From positions 1 through 64,000 of the forward strand of contig CALUTE010000008.1 in NCBI GenBank assembly GCA_944323645.1: DNA of 64,000 nucleotides. The letters run 5' to 3'. The translations under genes and the position numbers were made by a program. Position 1 is the first letter of the stretch; the number at the start of each line of letters is the position of its first letter. Shown here in pieces: positions 32,299 through 51,133 of this stretch. This stretch comes from an uncultured Helicobacter sp. GTDB taxonomy: Bacteria; Campylobacterota; Campylobacteria; Campylobacterales; Helicobacteraceae. The notes below the pieces were generated by a model that ran no database searches, was not told where the DNA came from, and saw nothing but the letters and a program-made list of their open reading frames with translations.

Positions 32299-33498
32299 AT
32301 GGCAAAAGAAAAATTTGTCAAAAACAAGCCCCATGTTAACATTGGGACGATCGGGCACGTCGATCACGGAAAAACAACTTTGAGTGCTGCAATTTCCGCT
32401 GTTTTATCCACAAAAGGTCTTGCAGAAATGAAGGATTATGATAAAATCGATAATGCTCCAGAGGAGAGAGAAAGAGGGATTACAATTGCGACTTCTCATA
32501 TTGAATATGAGACAGAGAATCGTCACTATGCACATGTGGATTGTCCAGGACACGCTGATTATGTAAAGAATATGATTACGGGTGCTGCACAAATGGATGG
32601 TGCTATTTTGGTTGTATCTGCTGCTGATGGACCTATGCCGCAAACACGCGAGCATATTTTGCTATCACGCCAAGTTGGTGTTCCCTATATTGTTGTATTC
32701 TTGAACAAACAAGATATGGTTGATGACCAAGAGTTGCTTGATCTTGTAGAGATGGAAGTGCGAGAGCTTTTGAGTACATATGAATTTCCTGGGGATACAA
32801 CTCCTATTATTGCTGGATCTGCTCTTAAAGCACTTGAAGAGGCAAAAAGTGGCACAGTTGGTGAGTGGGGAGAGAAGGTTTTAAAACTTATGGCCGAAGT
32901 TGATGCTTATATCCCTACTCCAGAACGTGATACAGAAAAAACTTTCCTGATGCCAGTAGAAGATGTTTTTTCTATTGCTGGTCGTGGAACAGTTGTAACT
33001 GGCAGGATTGAAAGAGGTGTTGTAAAAGTAGGTGATGAAGTAGAAATCGTTGGGATACGCGACACACAAAAGACTACTGTCACGGGTGTAGAGATGTTTA
33101 GAAAAGAGCTTGATAAAGGTGAAGCTGGAGATAATGTTGGTATCTTGTTGCGCGGTACGAAAAAGGAAGAAGTAGAAAGGGGTATGGTACTTTGTAAGCC
33201 GGGTTCAATCACGCCACATAGTGTATTTGAAGGCGAAATCTACGTTCTCTCTAAAGAAGAAGGTGGGCGACATACACCGTTTTTTAACAATTATCGCCCT
33301 CAATTTTATGTGCGCACGACTGATGTTACCGGTTCTATCAAGCTTCCTGATGGTGTTGAAATGGTTATGCCTGGAGATAATATTAAAATTACAGTTGATC
33401 TTATTAGTCCGATTGCTCTTGAAGTTGGAACGAAATTTGCGATTCGTGAAGGTGGTAGAACCGTTGGAGCAGGTGTTGTAAGTAAAATTATTAAATAA
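32299..33498 (+). CDS. tuf: Elongation factor Tu
   Basis: EF-Tu delivers aminoacyl-tRNA to the ribosome as a GTP complex. The 399 residues contain the G1 motif [23 protein letters not shown] (switch I), [13 protein letters not shown] (G3), NKQD (G4) and the domain 2-3 sequences [19 protein letters not shown] and [16 protein letters not shown] 32299 follows TAGGAGATTTTT. It lies in the order four tRNAs-tuf-rpmG-tRNA-Trp-secE-nusG, conserved in epsilonproteobacteria. Confidence 0.98.
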   Translation: MAKEKFVKNKPHVNIGTIGHVDHGKTTLSAAISAVLSTKGLAEMKDYDKIDNAPEERERGITIATSHIEYETENRHYAHVDCPGHADYVKNMITGAAQMDGAILVVSAADGPMPQTREHILLSRQVGVPYIVVFLNKQDMVDDQELLDLVEMEVRELLSTYEFPGDTTPIIAGSALKALEEAKSGTVGEWGEKVLKLMAEVDAYIPTPERDTEKTFLMPVEDVFSIAGRGTVVTGRIERGVVKVGDEVEIVGIRDTQKTTVTGVEMFRKELDKGEAGDNVGILLRGTKKEEVERGMVLCKPGSITPHSVFEGEIYVLSKEEGGRHTPFFNNYRPQFYVRTTDVTGSIKLPDGVEMVMPGDNIKITVDLISPIALEVGTKFAIREGGRTVGAGVVSKIIK

Positions 33499-33508
33499 GG
33501 TTTAGCAA

Positions 33509-33679
33509 ATGGCTAAAGGTAATGTAATAAAGATTGGCTTAAAATGCTCGGAGTGCGGGGACATTAATTATAGCACAACAAAGAATGCCAAAACAAAAAC
33601 AGAAAAACTGGAGCTCAAGAAATTCTGTCCTCGACTTAATAAACATACCGTGCATAAAGAAGTTAAGCTTAAGAGCTAG
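33509..33679 (+). CDS. rpmG: 50S ribosomal protein L33
   Basis: A 56-residue L33 ([17 protein letters not shown] at the N-terminus, [18 protein letters not shown] near the end). The first zinc pair CSEC is kept, but the second pair has only one Cys (FCPRL), as in H. pylori to my recollection, so zinc binding may be weakened. It starts 10 bases after tuf and is followed 18 bases later by tRNA-Trp. Confidence 0.95.
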   Translation: MAKGNVIKIGLKCSECGDINYSTTKNAKTKTEKLELKKFCPRLNKHTVHKEVKLKS

Positions 33680-33697
33680 AGTTCACTCTAGCTTGCT

Positions 33698-33773
33698 AGG
33701 TCAGTAGCTCCAATGGTAGAGCGTCGGTCTCCAAAACCGGTTGTTGGGGGTTCGAGTCCCTCCTGACCTGCCA
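33698..33773 (+). tRNA. tRNA-Trp (anticodon CCA)
   Basis: AGGTCAG pairs with CTGACCT; the D arm is AGCTCCAATGGTAGAGC; the anticodon loop CTCCAAA gives CCA; the T arm is GGGGGTTCGAGTCCCTC. CCA is encoded. It is located between rpmG and secE, as is usual in epsilonproteobacteria. Confidence 0.95.
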
Positions 33774-33801
33774 TTAGTGTTACAATAATAAGGCGATAGT
33801 G

Positions 33802-33981
33802 ATGAAAAAGATGATTGCTTATTACCATGCGGCAAAAGAGGAATTATTTAAGGTTGTTTTTCCTACAAAAGAACAGATACGCAATGCTTTGATTTCAGTA
33901 GTTGTGGTTGTTTTTGTTGTTGCCTTGTTTTTAGGATTGGTTGATCTTATTTTGTTTGCTTCTGTAACTAGAATTTTGTAG
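33802..33981 (+). CDS. secE: Preprotein translocase subunit SecE
   Basis: SecE is the small essential clamp of the SecYEG channel. The 59 residues are the minimal single-helix form: an amphipathic N-terminal helix (MIAYYHAAKEELFKVVFPTKEQ, with the FPTKEQ motif) and one transmembrane segment (ALISVVVVVFVVALFLGLVD). I chose ATG 33802 over the GTG immediately before. It precedes nusG, the near-universal secE-nusG order. Confidence 0.94.
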   Translation: MKKMIAYYHAAKEELFKVVFPTKEQIRNALISVVVVVFVVALFLGLVDLILFASVTRIL

Positions 33982-33998
33982 AAATTTGGGAGATTATT

Positions 33999-34529
33999 AT
34001 GTCACTGAGTTGGTATGCTATACAAACATATTCTGGAAGTGAGCAATCTGTAAAAAAAGCAATTGAGAATCTTGTGCAGGAGTACAAGATTCAAGATAGG
34101 GTCGAAGAAATCGTTGTTCCCACAGAAGATGTTTATGAAATGAAAAATGGAGCAAAGAAAATAAGTGAGAGAAGCTTGTATCCAGGCTATGTTTTTATTA
34201 AAGTGGATTTAGATACTTCACTTTGGCACACTATACAGTCTCTCCCTAAAGTGAGCGGCTTTATTGGAGAAAGTAAGAGACCCACGCCTTTAAGCGAAGC
34301 TGATATAACGCATATTTTAGAGAAAGTCAAAAATCGTGCAGCACCCAAGCCGAAAGTATCGTTTGATCCAGGGGAGGTTGTTCGTATCAATGAAGGGCCT
34401 TTCGCTAATTTTACTGCAACAGTTGAGGGGTATGATATTGAACACAAAAAGCTTAAGCTTAATGTTTCAATTTTTGGTAGAAATACACCAATTGAGATTT
34501 TATATTCACAAGTGGAAAAAATAGTTTAA
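33999..34529 (+). CDS. nusG: Transcription termination/antitermination protein NusG
   Basis: NusG binds RNA polymerase and couples it to Rho or the ribosome. The 176 residues start with SWYAIQTYSGSEQSVKKAIE, contain SLYPGYVFIKVDLD and a C-terminal KOW domain (FDPGEVVRINEGPFANFTATVEGYD). It lies 17 bases after secE and 20 before rplK. Confidence 0.97.
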   Translation: MSLSWYAIQTYSGSEQSVKKAIENLVQEYKIQDRVEEIVVPTEDVYEMKNGAKKISERSLYPGYVFIKVDLDTSLWHTIQSLPKVSGFIGESKRPTPLSEADITHILEKVKNRAAPKPKVSFDPGEVVRINEGPFANFTATVEGYDIEHKKLKLNVSIFGRNTPIEILYSQVEKIV

Positions 34530-34549
34530 CACAAGTAAAGGATTAAAGA

Positions 34550-34975
34550 ATGGCAAAGAAAGTAGTAGGTGAACTTAAACTTCAGATTCCAGCAGGCAAG
34601 GCGAATCCTTCACCGCCTGTTGGCCCAGCTCTTGGGCAACGTGGTGTTAATATTATGGAGTTTTGTAAGGCATTTAACGAAAAAACTAAGGATATGGGAG
34701 ATTTTAATATTCCTGTTATTATCACTGTATATCAAGATAAAAGCTTTACATTTGTTACCAAGAAGCCACCCGTTACTGATTTAATCAAGAAAGCTATAGG
34801 TGTATCAAAAGGCTCTGATAATCCTCTAAAAAATAAGATTGGCAAGCTTACTTCTAAACAAGTTGAAGATATTGCTAATGCAAAAATGGAGGATCTAAAT
34901 GCTCACAATGTAGAAGCAGCTAAGAAGATAGTTATTGGTTCTGCTCGAAGTATGGGTGTTGAAATTGTGGATTAG
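34550..34975 (+). CDS. rplK: 50S ribosomal protein L11
   Basis: L11 shapes the GTPase-associated centre with 23S rRNA and is needed for RelA activation. The 141 residues include [52 protein letters not shown] and the C-terminal [15 protein letters not shown] 34550 follows AAAGGATTAAAG. It is the first of the rplK-rplA-rplJ-rplL set. Confidence 0.97.
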   Translation: MAKKVVGELKLQIPAGKANPSPPVGPALGQRGVNIMEFCKAFNEKTKDMGDFNIPVIITVYQDKSFTFVTKKPPVTDLIKKAIGVSKGSDNPLKNKIGKLTSKQVEDIANAKMEDLNAHNVEAAKKIVIGSARSMGVEIVD

Positions 34976-35000
34976 TGATTTAGCATTAGAAAGGGTATAT

Positions 35001-35705
35001 ATGAAAAGTAAGGTAGCAAAAAGAGTTCAGAATTTACTAAAAAAAATCGATGATGGCAAGTTATATGATATAGATTCTGGAATTAATGTTGTCAAATCTC
35101 TTGCTTCGGCAAAATTTGATGAGACGGTTGAGCTAGCTTTGCGATTAGGAGTTGATCCGCGACACGCGGATCAAATGATTCGTGGAGCGGTAGTTCTTCC
35201 ACATGGAACTGGCAAAAAGGTACGTGTTGCTGTATTTGCTAAGGGTATCAAGGCAGATGAAGCTAAAGAGGCCGGTGCAGATGTAGTTGGAGACGAGGAT
35301 TTAGCAGAGGAAATTAAAAATGGCAATATCGACTTTGATATGGTAATAGCAACTCCAGATATGATGGCACTTGTTGGAAAAGTGGGGAGAATTTTGGGAC
35401 CAAAAGGGCTTATGCCAAATCCTAAAACTGGCACGGTAACCGCAGAAGTAAGCAAAGCAGTTGCAAATGCTAAAAGTGGTCAGATTAATTTTCGTGTTGA
35501 CAAAAAAGGCAATATTCACGCACCCATTGGTAAAGTAAGTTTTTCTGAAGATAAGATCAAAGATAATATGCTTGAACTGGTTAAGACCATTAATCGTTTG
35601 AAGCCTGCAAGTACAAAGGGCAAATTTATTCGTGGTGGAGCTCTTTCTCTTACTATGTCTCCGTCTGTTAAACTTGATACTCAAATTCTTATGGATGTGA
35701 AATAG
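35001..35705 (+). CDS. rplA: 50S ribosomal protein L1
   Basis: L1 forms the mobile stalk at the E site and, in other bacteria, represses its own operon by binding mRNA. ATG 35001 after AAAGGGTATAT gives 234 residues starting [13 protein letters not shown], the standard L1 length; the frame is open further up but only within rplK. Motifs: [63 protein letters not shown]. Confidence 0.96.
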   Translation: MKSKVAKRVQNLLKKIDDGKLYDIDSGINVVKSLASAKFDETVELALRLGVDPRHADQMIRGAVVLPHGTGKKVRVAVFAKGIKADEAKEAGADVVGDEDLAEEIKNGNIDFDMVIATPDMMALVGKVGRILGPKGLMPNPKTGTVTAEVSKAVANAKSGQINFRVDKKGNIHAPIGKVSFSEDKIKDNMLELVKTINRLKPASTKGKFIRGGALSLTMSPSVKLDTQILMDVK

Positions 35706-35785
35706 GTTTATCTTAGGCTCATGACTACAAGGGCGCAAGCTTAATATATCCAACCTTGTATAAGTCCGGTCGGAAAGGAGGAGAA
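35706..35785 (+). promoter_or_regulatory. Candidate ribosomal protein L10 leader
   Basis: In the 80-base spacer, TACAAGG (35726-35732) pairs with CCTTGTA (35754-35760), enclosing a short hairpin with a GCAA loop (GC-GCAA-GC at 35733-35740). An AAAGGAGGAG Shine-Dalgarno follows. This position carries the L10(L12)4-binding autoregulatory leader in many bacteria; the match here is by position and a small stem only. Confidence 0.5.
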
Positions 35786-36271
35786 ATGACAAAAACTCAA
35801 AAGCAACAGATAATAGAGAATCTGACCCAAGAATTTAAGCAAGCTCAAGCTTTGTTAGTATGTGATTATAAAGGGATAAGCGTAAAATCTCTTGAGGAAT
35901 TGAGACATAATGCAAGAGCAGTAGGAGTGCGTGTTCAAGTAATAAAAAATACATTGGCACGTATCGCACTCAAAAATTCTGATATGCCAGATTTGGATAT
36001 TAAAGATACAAATATTTTTATTTGGGGAGAAGATCAAATCTCTCTTGCAAAAGTTGCTGTTAAATTTGCTGAGGCAAATGCGGAGAAATTTGTTATCAAA
36101 GTTGGTAGCTTTGATGGACAAGAAGTAGACAGGAATCATATCATTTCTGTATCAAAATTGCCAAGCAAAGAAGAACTTATTGGGATGCTTTTGTCTGTTT
36201 GGATGGCACCAGCGCGATATTTTGTAACTGGGCTAGACAATTTGAAAAAGCAAAAAGAACAGAATGCATAG
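35786..36271 (+). CDS. rplJ: 50S ribosomal protein L10
   Basis: L10 carries the L7/L12 stalk dimers. ATG 35786 after AAAGGAGGAGAA gives 161 residues beginning [48 protein letters not shown] is the rRNA-binding domain, and the C-terminal helix ([22 protein letters not shown]) binds L7/L12. A possible autoregulatory leader precedes it. Confidence 0.96.
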   Translation: MTKTQKQQIIENLTQEFKQAQALLVCDYKGISVKSLEELRHNARAVGVRVQVIKNTLARIALKNSDMPDLDIKDTNIFIWGEDQISLAKVAVKFAEANAEKFVIKVGSFDGQEVDRNHIISVSKLPSKEELIGMLLSVWMAPARYFVTGLDNLKKQKEQNA

Positions 36272-36301
36272 CATAATTAACATTAATTCAAGGAGCATAA
36301 A

Positions 36302-36676
36302 ATGGCTATTACAAAAGAAGAAGTGTTGGAGTATATTGGCGGACTTTCTGTCCTAGAACTTTCAGAGCTTGTAAAAGCTTTTGAAGAGAAGTTTGGGGTG
36401 AGTGCTGCTCCTACTGTTGTAGCTGGCGCGGGTGCTGCGGCTGCTGGTGTTGGCGCAGAAGAAAAAACAGACTTTAGTGTGATCTTATTGGAAGCTGGTG
36501 CAAATAAGATCAATGTTATTAAGGTAGTGCGAGAAATCACTGGTCTTGGACTTAAAGAAGCAAAAGATGCGACTGAAAAAACCCCACATACCCTTAAAGA
36601 AGGTGTCAATAAAGACGATGCTGCCGCATTCAAAAAGAAACTTGAGGAAGCTGGCGCAAAAGTCGAGATCAAATAG
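36302..36676 (+). CDS. rplL: 50S ribosomal protein L7/L12
   Basis: The flexible stalk protein that recruits translational GTPases. The 124 residues show the N-terminal dimerisation part ([24 protein letters not shown]), an Ala-rich hinge ([14 protein letters not shown]) and the globular domain ([28 protein letters not shown]). ATG 36302 follows AAGGAGCATAA. Two hairpins follow before rpoBC. Confidence 0.97.
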   Translation: MAITKEEVLEYIGGLSVLELSELVKAFEEKFGVSAAPTVVAGAGAAAAGVGAEEKTDFSVILLEAGANKINVIKVVREITGLGLKEAKDATEKTPHTLKEGVNKDDAAAFKKKLEEAGAKVEIK

Positions 36677-36708
36677 TACGACTCTTGATTATTAGCCACT
36701 TTTAAGTT

Positions 36709-36735
36709 GCCCAAATATAGCTACTATATTTGGGC
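36709..36735 (+). terminator. Attenuator-like hairpin between rplL and rpoBC
   Basis: GCCCAAATATAG pairs perfectly with CTATATTTGGGC across a CTA loop (12-bp stem). No strong T run follows, so partial termination or an RNA processing site is more likely than full termination; the rplL-rpoB spacer has this role in E. coli. Confidence 0.65.
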
Positions 36736-36750
36736 TATTCGCATTTATAG

Positions 36751-36804
36751 CACCTTATGAGATTATAGAATATTTGGGTTTGAATTCTAGAATCTCATAA
36801 GGTG
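36751..36804 (+). promoter_or_regulatory. Long stem-loop 31 bases before rpoBC
   Basis: CACCTTATGAGATT (36751-36764) is the exact complement of AATCTCATAAGGTG (36791-36804); inside, TAGAAT (36766-36771) pairs with ATTCTA (36784-36789) after one A-G mismatch, giving 20 paired positions around a 12-base loop. No T run follows. It resembles an RNase III-type double-stranded substrate. Confidence 0.6.
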
Positions 36805-36826
36805 TTGAGCCAACTATTTCTGTTAA

Positions 36827-45496
<8,670 letters not shown>

Positions 45497-45529
45497 CCCA
45501 GAATCTAAGAGAAATAAAAGATTAAATAG

Positions 45530-45537
45530 TATAGAAT
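45530..45537 (+). promoter_or_regulatory. Possible -10 element for rpsL-rpsG-fusA
   Basis: TATAGAAT 37 bases before the rpsL start codon, in the 77-base gap after rpoBC. It resembles the -10 box of the tRNA-tuf promoter. Confidence 0.45.
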
Positions 45538-45573
45538 TTCGGGCTTAATTAATTTTAGAAAGAAGGAATAACA

Positions 45574-45963
45574 TTGCCAACCATTAATCAACTTATTCGC
45601 AAAGAGCGAAAAAAGGTCATCAAAAAAACAAAGTCTCCAGCCCTAGTGGAATGTCCGCAAAGGCGAGGTGTATGTACGCGCGTTTATACTACTACGCCAA
45701 AAAAACCAAATTCTGCCTTGCGCAAGGTTGCCAAGGTCCGTTTAACAAGCAAGTTTGAAGTGATTAGTTATATTCCTGGCGAGGGACACAATCTTCAAGA
45801 ACACTCTATTGTGCTTGTGCGTGGAGGACGTGTGAAGGATTTGCCCGGAGTAAAGTATCACATTATAAGAGGTGCGCTTGATACAGCAGGCGTTGCTAAA
45901 CGTAGTGTGTCTCGAAGCAAGTATGGCGCCAAAAAGGCAAAAGCTGGTGGCGATAAAAAATAA
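45574..45963 (+). CDS. rpsL: 30S ribosomal protein S12
   Basis: S12 lies at the decoding centre; changes near [14 protein letters not shown] or in [13 protein letters not shown] cause streptomycin resistance or dependence. The 129 residues start at a TTG codon (45574) six bases after AAGGA, giving (M)[14 protein letters not shown] as in other S12 proteins. The loop residues appear wild type (KKPNSA with Lys kept). It is followed 15 bases later by rpsG. Confidence 0.97.
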   Translation: MPTINQLIRKERKKVIKKTKSPALVECPQRRGVCTRVYTTTPKKPNSALRKVAKVRLTSKFEVISYIPGEGHNLQEHSIVLVRGGRVKDLPGVKYHIIRGALDTAGVAKRSVSRSKYGAKKAKAGGDKK

Positions 45964-46446
<483 letters not shown>

Positions 46447-46467
46447 ATATAATTAAGGATTATGGTT

Positions 46468-48546
46468 ATGGCAAGGAAAACTCCTTTAGAAAAAATTAGA
46501 AATATTGGGATTGCTGCACATATTGATGCAGGTAAGACAACAACTTCAGAAAGAATTTTATTTTACACTGGTGTAAGTCATAAGATAGGCGAGGTTCATG
46601 ATGGTGCTGCTACTATGGATTGGATGGAGCAAGAAAAAGAACGCGGAATAACGATTACTTCTGCAGCCACAACTTGCTTTTGGAGGGATCATCAGATTAA
46701 TCTTATTGATACTCCCGGGCACGTAGATTTTACGATAGAAGTAGAGCGTTCCATGCGTGTTTTAGATGGTGCAGTGGCAGTTTTTTGTTCGGTAGGTGGT
46801 GTACAACCTCAAAGTGAAACTGTTTGGAGACAGGCAAACAAATATGGTGTCCCACGTCTTGTATTTGTTAATAAAATGGATAGAATTGGAGCCAATTTCT
46901 ACAGTGTTGAGGATCAAATTCGAGAACGTCTTAAGGCAAATCCTATTCCTATCAATATTCCTATTGGCGCAGAAGATAATTTCAAGGGTGTTGTAGATTT
47001 GATACAGATGAAGGCAATTGTGTGGAATGATGAGACAATGGGTGCTCAATATGATGTCGAAGAGATTCCAGCAGATTTGCAAGAAAAAGCAGCTGCATAT
47101 CGTGAAAAGCTTGTTGAGGCAGCAGCAGAACAAGATGAGGCTCTAATGGAAAAATATCTTGGAGGCGAAGAGCTTACTGCAGAAGAAATTAGGCTTGGTA
47201 TTAAGCTTGGTTGCCACAGTATGAGCATTATTCCTATGTTGTGTGGTTCAAGTTTCAAGAATAAAGGCGTACAGACGTTACTTGATGCCGTAGTTGATTT
47301 ATTGCCGGCACCAACGGAGGTTACAAATATTAAGGGAATTGATCCTAAAAATGATTCAGAAGTTTTTGTAGAGTCTAGCGATAATGGTGAGTTTGCAGGC
47401 CTTGCATTCAAAATTATGACCGATCCTTTTGTTGGACAGCTTACGTTTGTGCGTGTTTATCGTGGAATGTTGGAATCAGGAAGTTATGTTCTTAATTCTA
47501 CAAAGGGCAAAAAAGAGCGCGTAGGACGATTGCTTAAAATGCATTCTAATAAACGAGAAGATATCAAAGAAGTCTATGCGGGTGAAATTTGTGCGTTTGT
47601 AGGATTAAAAGATACGCTTACTGGCGATACATTGTGTGATGAAAAGTGTCCTGTTATCTTGGAACGAATGGAATTTCCAGAGCCTGTTATTCATATTGCT
47701 GTTGAACCAAAAACTAAGGCAGACCAAGAAAAAATGGCTGTGGCGCTTGGAAAACTAGCCGAGGAAGATCCAAGTTTTCGTGTAAGCACACAAGAAGAAA
47801 CGGGACAAACATTGATTGGTGGAATGGGTGAGCTGCATCTGGAGATTATTGTAGATAGACTTAAGCGTGAATTTAAAGTGGAAGCAACCATTGGGCAGCC
47901 ACAAGTTGCTTATCGAGAGACGATTAGAGGAAGTGTTACACAGGAGTGCAAATATGCTAAGCAATCTGGGGGACGTGGACAATATGGGCATGTTCATATT
48001 AAGCTTGAACCCAAAGAGGCAGGTAGCGGATATGAATTCATCAACGAAATTAGTGGTGGTGTTATACCAAAAGAGTATATCCCAGCTGTCGATAAGGGGA
48101 TTCAGGAAGCAATGCAAAATGGTGTGCTCGCTGGCTACCCAGTGGTAGATTGCAAGGTTACGCTTTATGATGGTAGCTATCACGAGGTGGATTCTAGTGA
48201 AATGGCGTTTAAGATTGCTGGTTCTATGGCATTCAAAGATGCTTGTCGTAAGGCAAGTCCGGTACTTTTAGAACCCTTGATGAAAGTAGAAGTGGAAGTG
48301 CCAGAGGAATATATGGGTGATGTTATTGGCGACTTGAATCGCAGACGAGGGCAAATTAATTCTATGGATGATAGAATGGGGCTCAAGATTGTTAATGCAT
48401 TTGTGCCATTGGCTGAAATGTTTGGTTATTCTACAGACTTGCGCTCTGCTACACAAGGACGTGGTACTTACAGTATGGAATTTGATCACTATGGCGAAGT
48501 ACCTAGCAATACGGCAAAGGATATTATCGAAAAACGTAATGGATAG
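46468..48546 (+). CDS. fusA: Elongation factor G
   Basis: EF-G drives ribosomal translocation with GTP. ATG 46468 ([12 protein letters not shown]) is eight bases after AAGGA; the ATG two codons earlier is too close. The 692 residues contain G1 AHIDAGKTT, switch [16 protein letters not shown]3 DTPGHVDF, G4 NKMD, then domains II-V ([38 protein letters not shown]). A hairpin terminator follows. Confidence 0.98.
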   Translation: MARKTPLEKIRNIGIAAHIDAGKTTTSERILFYTGVSHKIGEVHDGAATMDWMEQEKERGITITSAATTCFWRDHQINLIDTPGHVDFTIEVERSMRVLDGAVAVFCSVGGVQPQSETVWRQANKYGVPRLVFVNKMDRIGANFYSVEDQIRERLKANPIPINIPIGAEDNFKGVVDLIQMKAIVWNDETMGAQYDVEEIPADLQEKAAAYREKLVEAAAEQDEALMEKYLGGEELTAEEIRLGIKLGCHSMSIIPMLCGSSFKNKGVQTLLDAVVDLLPAPTEVTNIKGIDPKNDSEVFVESSDNGEFAGLAFKIMTDPFVGQLTFVRVYRGMLESGSYVLNSTKGKKERVGRLLKMHSNKREDIKEVYAGEICAFVGLKDTLTGDTLCDEKCPVILERMEFPEPVIHIAVEPKTKADQEKMAVALGKLAEEDPSFRVSTQEETGQTLIGGMGELHLEIIVDRLKREFKVEATIGQPQVAYRETIRGSVTQECKYAKQSGGRGQYGHVHIKLEPKEAGSGYEFINEISGGVIPKEYIPAVDKGIQEAMQNGVLAGYPVVDCKVTLYDGSYHEVDSSEMAFKIAGSMAFKDACRKASPVLLEPLMKVEVEVPEEYMGDVIGDLNRRRGQINSMDDRMGLKIVNAFVPLAEMFGYSTDLRSATQGRGTYSMEFDHYGEVPSNTAKDIIEKRNG

Positions 48547-48604
48547 AATCTTTCAAATTTTATTTTGATTCTAGAACATAGTATTGATTATTGCTGGTAT
48601 AGGT

Positions 48605-48636
48605 CCTACTAGATAGGATTGTTTAGTAGGCTTTTT
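48605..48636 (+). terminator. Rho-independent terminator after fusA
   Basis: CCTACTA (48605-48611) pairs with TAGTAGG (48624-48630), followed by CTTTTT. It lies 58 bases after the fusA stop and ends the translation superoperon. Confidence 0.6.
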
Positions 48637-48699
48637 AGTGTGTTTGTTTAGTAATTTTTGCTTCTTAATCATTGATCTGTTTAAAAAATTTTGGAATAG

Positions 48700-49665
48700 C
48701 TAGTATCGTATTCCTATTTCAAGCAGTCTTTCACGTAGTAAGCGCATTTGTATATTTTTGTCAAAGCACCAAAGTGGTGCAATGAGATTTTCCTCGTGTG
48801 CTCCCGCACTGATACGTTGTATTACAATATGCGAAGGGATTTGTTTTATAGATTCTATAATAAGATCAGCGTAGGATTCTAAATCGATTGGAATATATTT
48901 TCCTGCATAATACATACGAGCAAGCGGAGTGTTTTCTATCACATAAAGCGGATGGATCTTTAAGCCATCAACTCCCCATTGTAATACTTTTTGTAGAGAG
49001 GTAAGCATCATTTCGTTGCTTTCGTTAGGTAGTCCATAGATGAGATGAGCACATACTTTAATACCATATTTGCGTGTTTTGACAAACAATTCATAGATTC
49101 CAGCACTTGTATGGGCTCGATTAATTTTTGCAAGTGTTGTATCATAGACTGATTGGACACCATATTCAAGCCAAATCTCTGCACCTTGCTTGACAAAACC
49201 AGAAAGCAGCGCAAGAATATCATCATTTACACAATCTATACGTGTGCCAATACTAAGCCCAACTACATTATCAAAGCTTAATGCCTTTGTATATATGGCT
49301 TGCAGAGTTTCTAGGGGTGCGTATGTGTTGGTATAGGATTGAAAATACACCATATATTTTTGAACATCAAATTTACGCTTATGAAATTCTGTATGCCACA
49401 AAAATTGATCTTCAAGCTGGGCAAGTTGCGCCTCAAGAAGGGGATTTTTTGCAAGATCTGGTCGCATTGTGAGAGGTGTGGTGAGGTGTTTGATCTTGAC
49501 CATACTTGGCGAGAAACTTTCATTGTTACAATAAATACATCCGCCCCTTGCAAGACTTCCATCGATATTTGGACAAGTAAAGCCTTGAAGTGTGATAGGT
49601 ATTTTGCGTACACGCATACCAAAACGTGCTTGAAAATATCGACCGATGGTGAGGAGATCTCTCAT
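48700..49665 (-). CDS. YhcC-like radical SAM protein (TIGR01212 type)
   Basis: A 321-residue radical SAM protein. The cluster cysteines are C31, C43 and C46 (CX11CX2C), the spacing of the YhcC group rather than the standard CX3CX2C; the surrounding GFTCPNIDGSLARGGCIYCNN and MVYFQSYTNTYAPLETLQAIY, plus GLSIGTRIDCV and LEYGVQSVYD, are typical. The reaction of this family is not established as far as I know. The start overlaps the purF stop (ATGA), so it belongs to the arsR-arsS-purF transcription unit. Confidence 0.85.
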   Translation of the reverse strand: MRDLLTIGRYFQARFGMRVRKIPITLQGFTCPNIDGSLARGGCIYCNNESFSPSMVKIKHLTTPLTMRPDLAKNPLLEAQLAQLEDQFLWHTEFHKRKFDVQKYMVYFQSYTNTYAPLETLQAIYTKALSFDNVVGLSIGTRIDCVNDDILALLSGFVKQGAEIWLEYGVQSVYDTTLAKINRAHTSAGIYELFVKTRKYGIKVCAHLIYGLPNESNEMMLTSLQKVLQWGVDGLKIHPLYVIENTPLARMYYAGKYIPIDLESYADLIIESIKQIPSHIVIQRISAGAHEENLIAPLWCFDKNIQMRLLRERLLEIGIRY

Positions 49666-51119
49666 TGCTTTTTATGTACAGAATCTATGTAGCAGCCATC
49701 AAAACACGCTTGACAGTATTCTTCATCACCAATACTCTCTTTCAGACCTTTAAGGGACAAAAACCCCAAATAATCTGCTCCAATGTATTCCCGCACTTTT
49801 TCTAAGGAGTTATTTGCACAAATTAGCTGTTGCACTTCAGGTGTATCAACACCATAGTAGCATGGAGCTATTGTTGGTGGTGCCGAAACAAGGAGATAGA
49901 TTCTCTTTGCTCCTGCGGCACGCAGAATCTTAATGATTTGCTTGCTTGTTGTACCGCGCACCACGGAGTCATCTATTACAATAATATTTTTTCCAGAAAT
50001 GAGGCTTGTAATAGGGTTTAGTTTGAGTTTGACTTTAAGCTCACGTGCTTGTTGTGTTGGTTCAATAAAGGTTCGCCCAACATAATGATTTCTGATGATA
50101 CCAAGCTCAAAATCAATACCACTTTCTTTTGAATATCCAAGCGCTGCTGCGACACCAGAATCTGGTACAGGGATAACCATATCAGCTTGTAGTTTATGCT
50201 CCTTAGCGAGTTGTTTGCCAAGCATTTTGCGTACTTCATAGACATTTTTTCCAAACATAACACTATCAGGACGCGCAAAATAAATATATTCAAAAATGCA
50301 GGGTTTGGGATTTGGCTTGGCGTAGTGATATGATGTATAGCTAGATGCTGTAGCAGTATTTTCAAAAACAATCATTTCTCCAGGCTCTACATCTCGAATG
50401 AATTGTGCTCCTACAAGATCAAAAGCACTCGTTTCACTTGCGACAATATAGCCCTGTGTGCCATCTTCATTTTGGATTCTGCCAAGGCTTAATGGACGCA
50501 AGCCGTAAGGATCTCTGATAGCAAACATTTTTGTGCGCGAAAGAATAACAAGGGCAAAAGCTCCATCAATTTTTCTGATAGATTCTGTAATACGATCACT
50601 AAGGTTTGGGTGTGCAGATTTTGCAATGAGGTGGATAAGTACTTCAGTGTCGAGATGACTCTGAAAAATTGATCCTTGAATGGTGAGGTCATCGCGGATC
50701 GTATCAGCATTGGTGAGATTTCCATTGTGTGCTATTGCTATGGCACCAAGAGAGTATCGTGCAAAAATTGGCTGGCATTCATTGAGGCTCTCTTCTCCCG
50801 CAGTAGAATAGCGATTATGTCCGATTGCTGCAAATCCTACAAGATTAGCAAGAACATCTGATTGGAACACAGAGGTTACTAAACCATTTTTTTTATATGT
50901 TGTTATTTTTTTGGTATTGCTCACAGCGATTCCACTCGCCTCTTGCCCTCTATGCTGCATAGCAAAAAGACTATAATATGCAAGAACAGAAGCATTAGGT
51001 GCGTTATACACGCCTACAACAGCACATTTATCTTTCCAAGAGGAAGATGTATGTGAAACATCGGTAGCATTGGCAGAATCTGTAGAAGTGGAATCTTGTG
51101 ATGATATTGTATGAGGCAT
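49662..51119 (-). CDS. purF: Amidophosphoribosyltransferase
   Basis: PurF makes phosphoribosylamine from PRPP and glutamine, the first step of purine synthesis. From ATG 51119 (AAGGAG upstream) the protein has 485 residues. Cys32 in KCAVVGVYNAP is the expected N-terminal nucleophile after propeptide removal; the 31-residue Ser/Thr/Asp-rich leader is unusually long. Further motifs: AMQHRGQEASGI, AIGHNRYSTAGE, FAIRDPYGLRPLSLG, IPVPDSGVAAALGYS, NHYVGRTFIEPTQ and the PRPP loop IIVIDDSVVRGTTSK. It lies 14 bases after arsS. H. pylori lacks de novo purine PurF. Confidence 0.94.
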   Translation of the reverse strand: MPHTISSQDSTSTDSANATDVSHTSSSWKDKCAVVGVYNAPNASVLAYYSLFAMQHRGQEASGIAVSNTKKITTYKKNGLVTSVFQSDVLANLVGFAAIGHNRYSTAGEESLNECQPIFARYSLGAIAIAHNGNLTNADTIRDDLTIQGSIFQSHLDTEVLIHLIAKSAHPNLSDRITESIRKIDGAFALVILSRTKMFAIRDPYGLRPLSLGRIQNEDGTQGYIVASETSAFDLVGAQFIRDVEPGEMIVFENTATASSYTSYHYAKPNPKPCIFEYIYFARPDSVMFGKNVYEVRKMLGKQLAKEHKLQADMVIPVPDSGVAAALGYSKESGIDFELGIIRNHYVGRTFIEPTQQARELKVKLKLNPITSLISGKNIIVIDDSVVRGTTSKQIIKILRAAGAKRIYLLVSAPPTIAPCYYGVDTPEVQQLICANNSLEKVREYIGADYLGFLSLKGLKESIGDEEYCQACFDGCYIDSVHKKQ

Positions 51120-51133
51120 AAAAACTCCTTGAG

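Noticed and set aside
34935-35000. Upstream extension of rplA into rplK
   Set aside because: The frame is open, but the Shine-Dalgarno site and the family length support ATG 35001.
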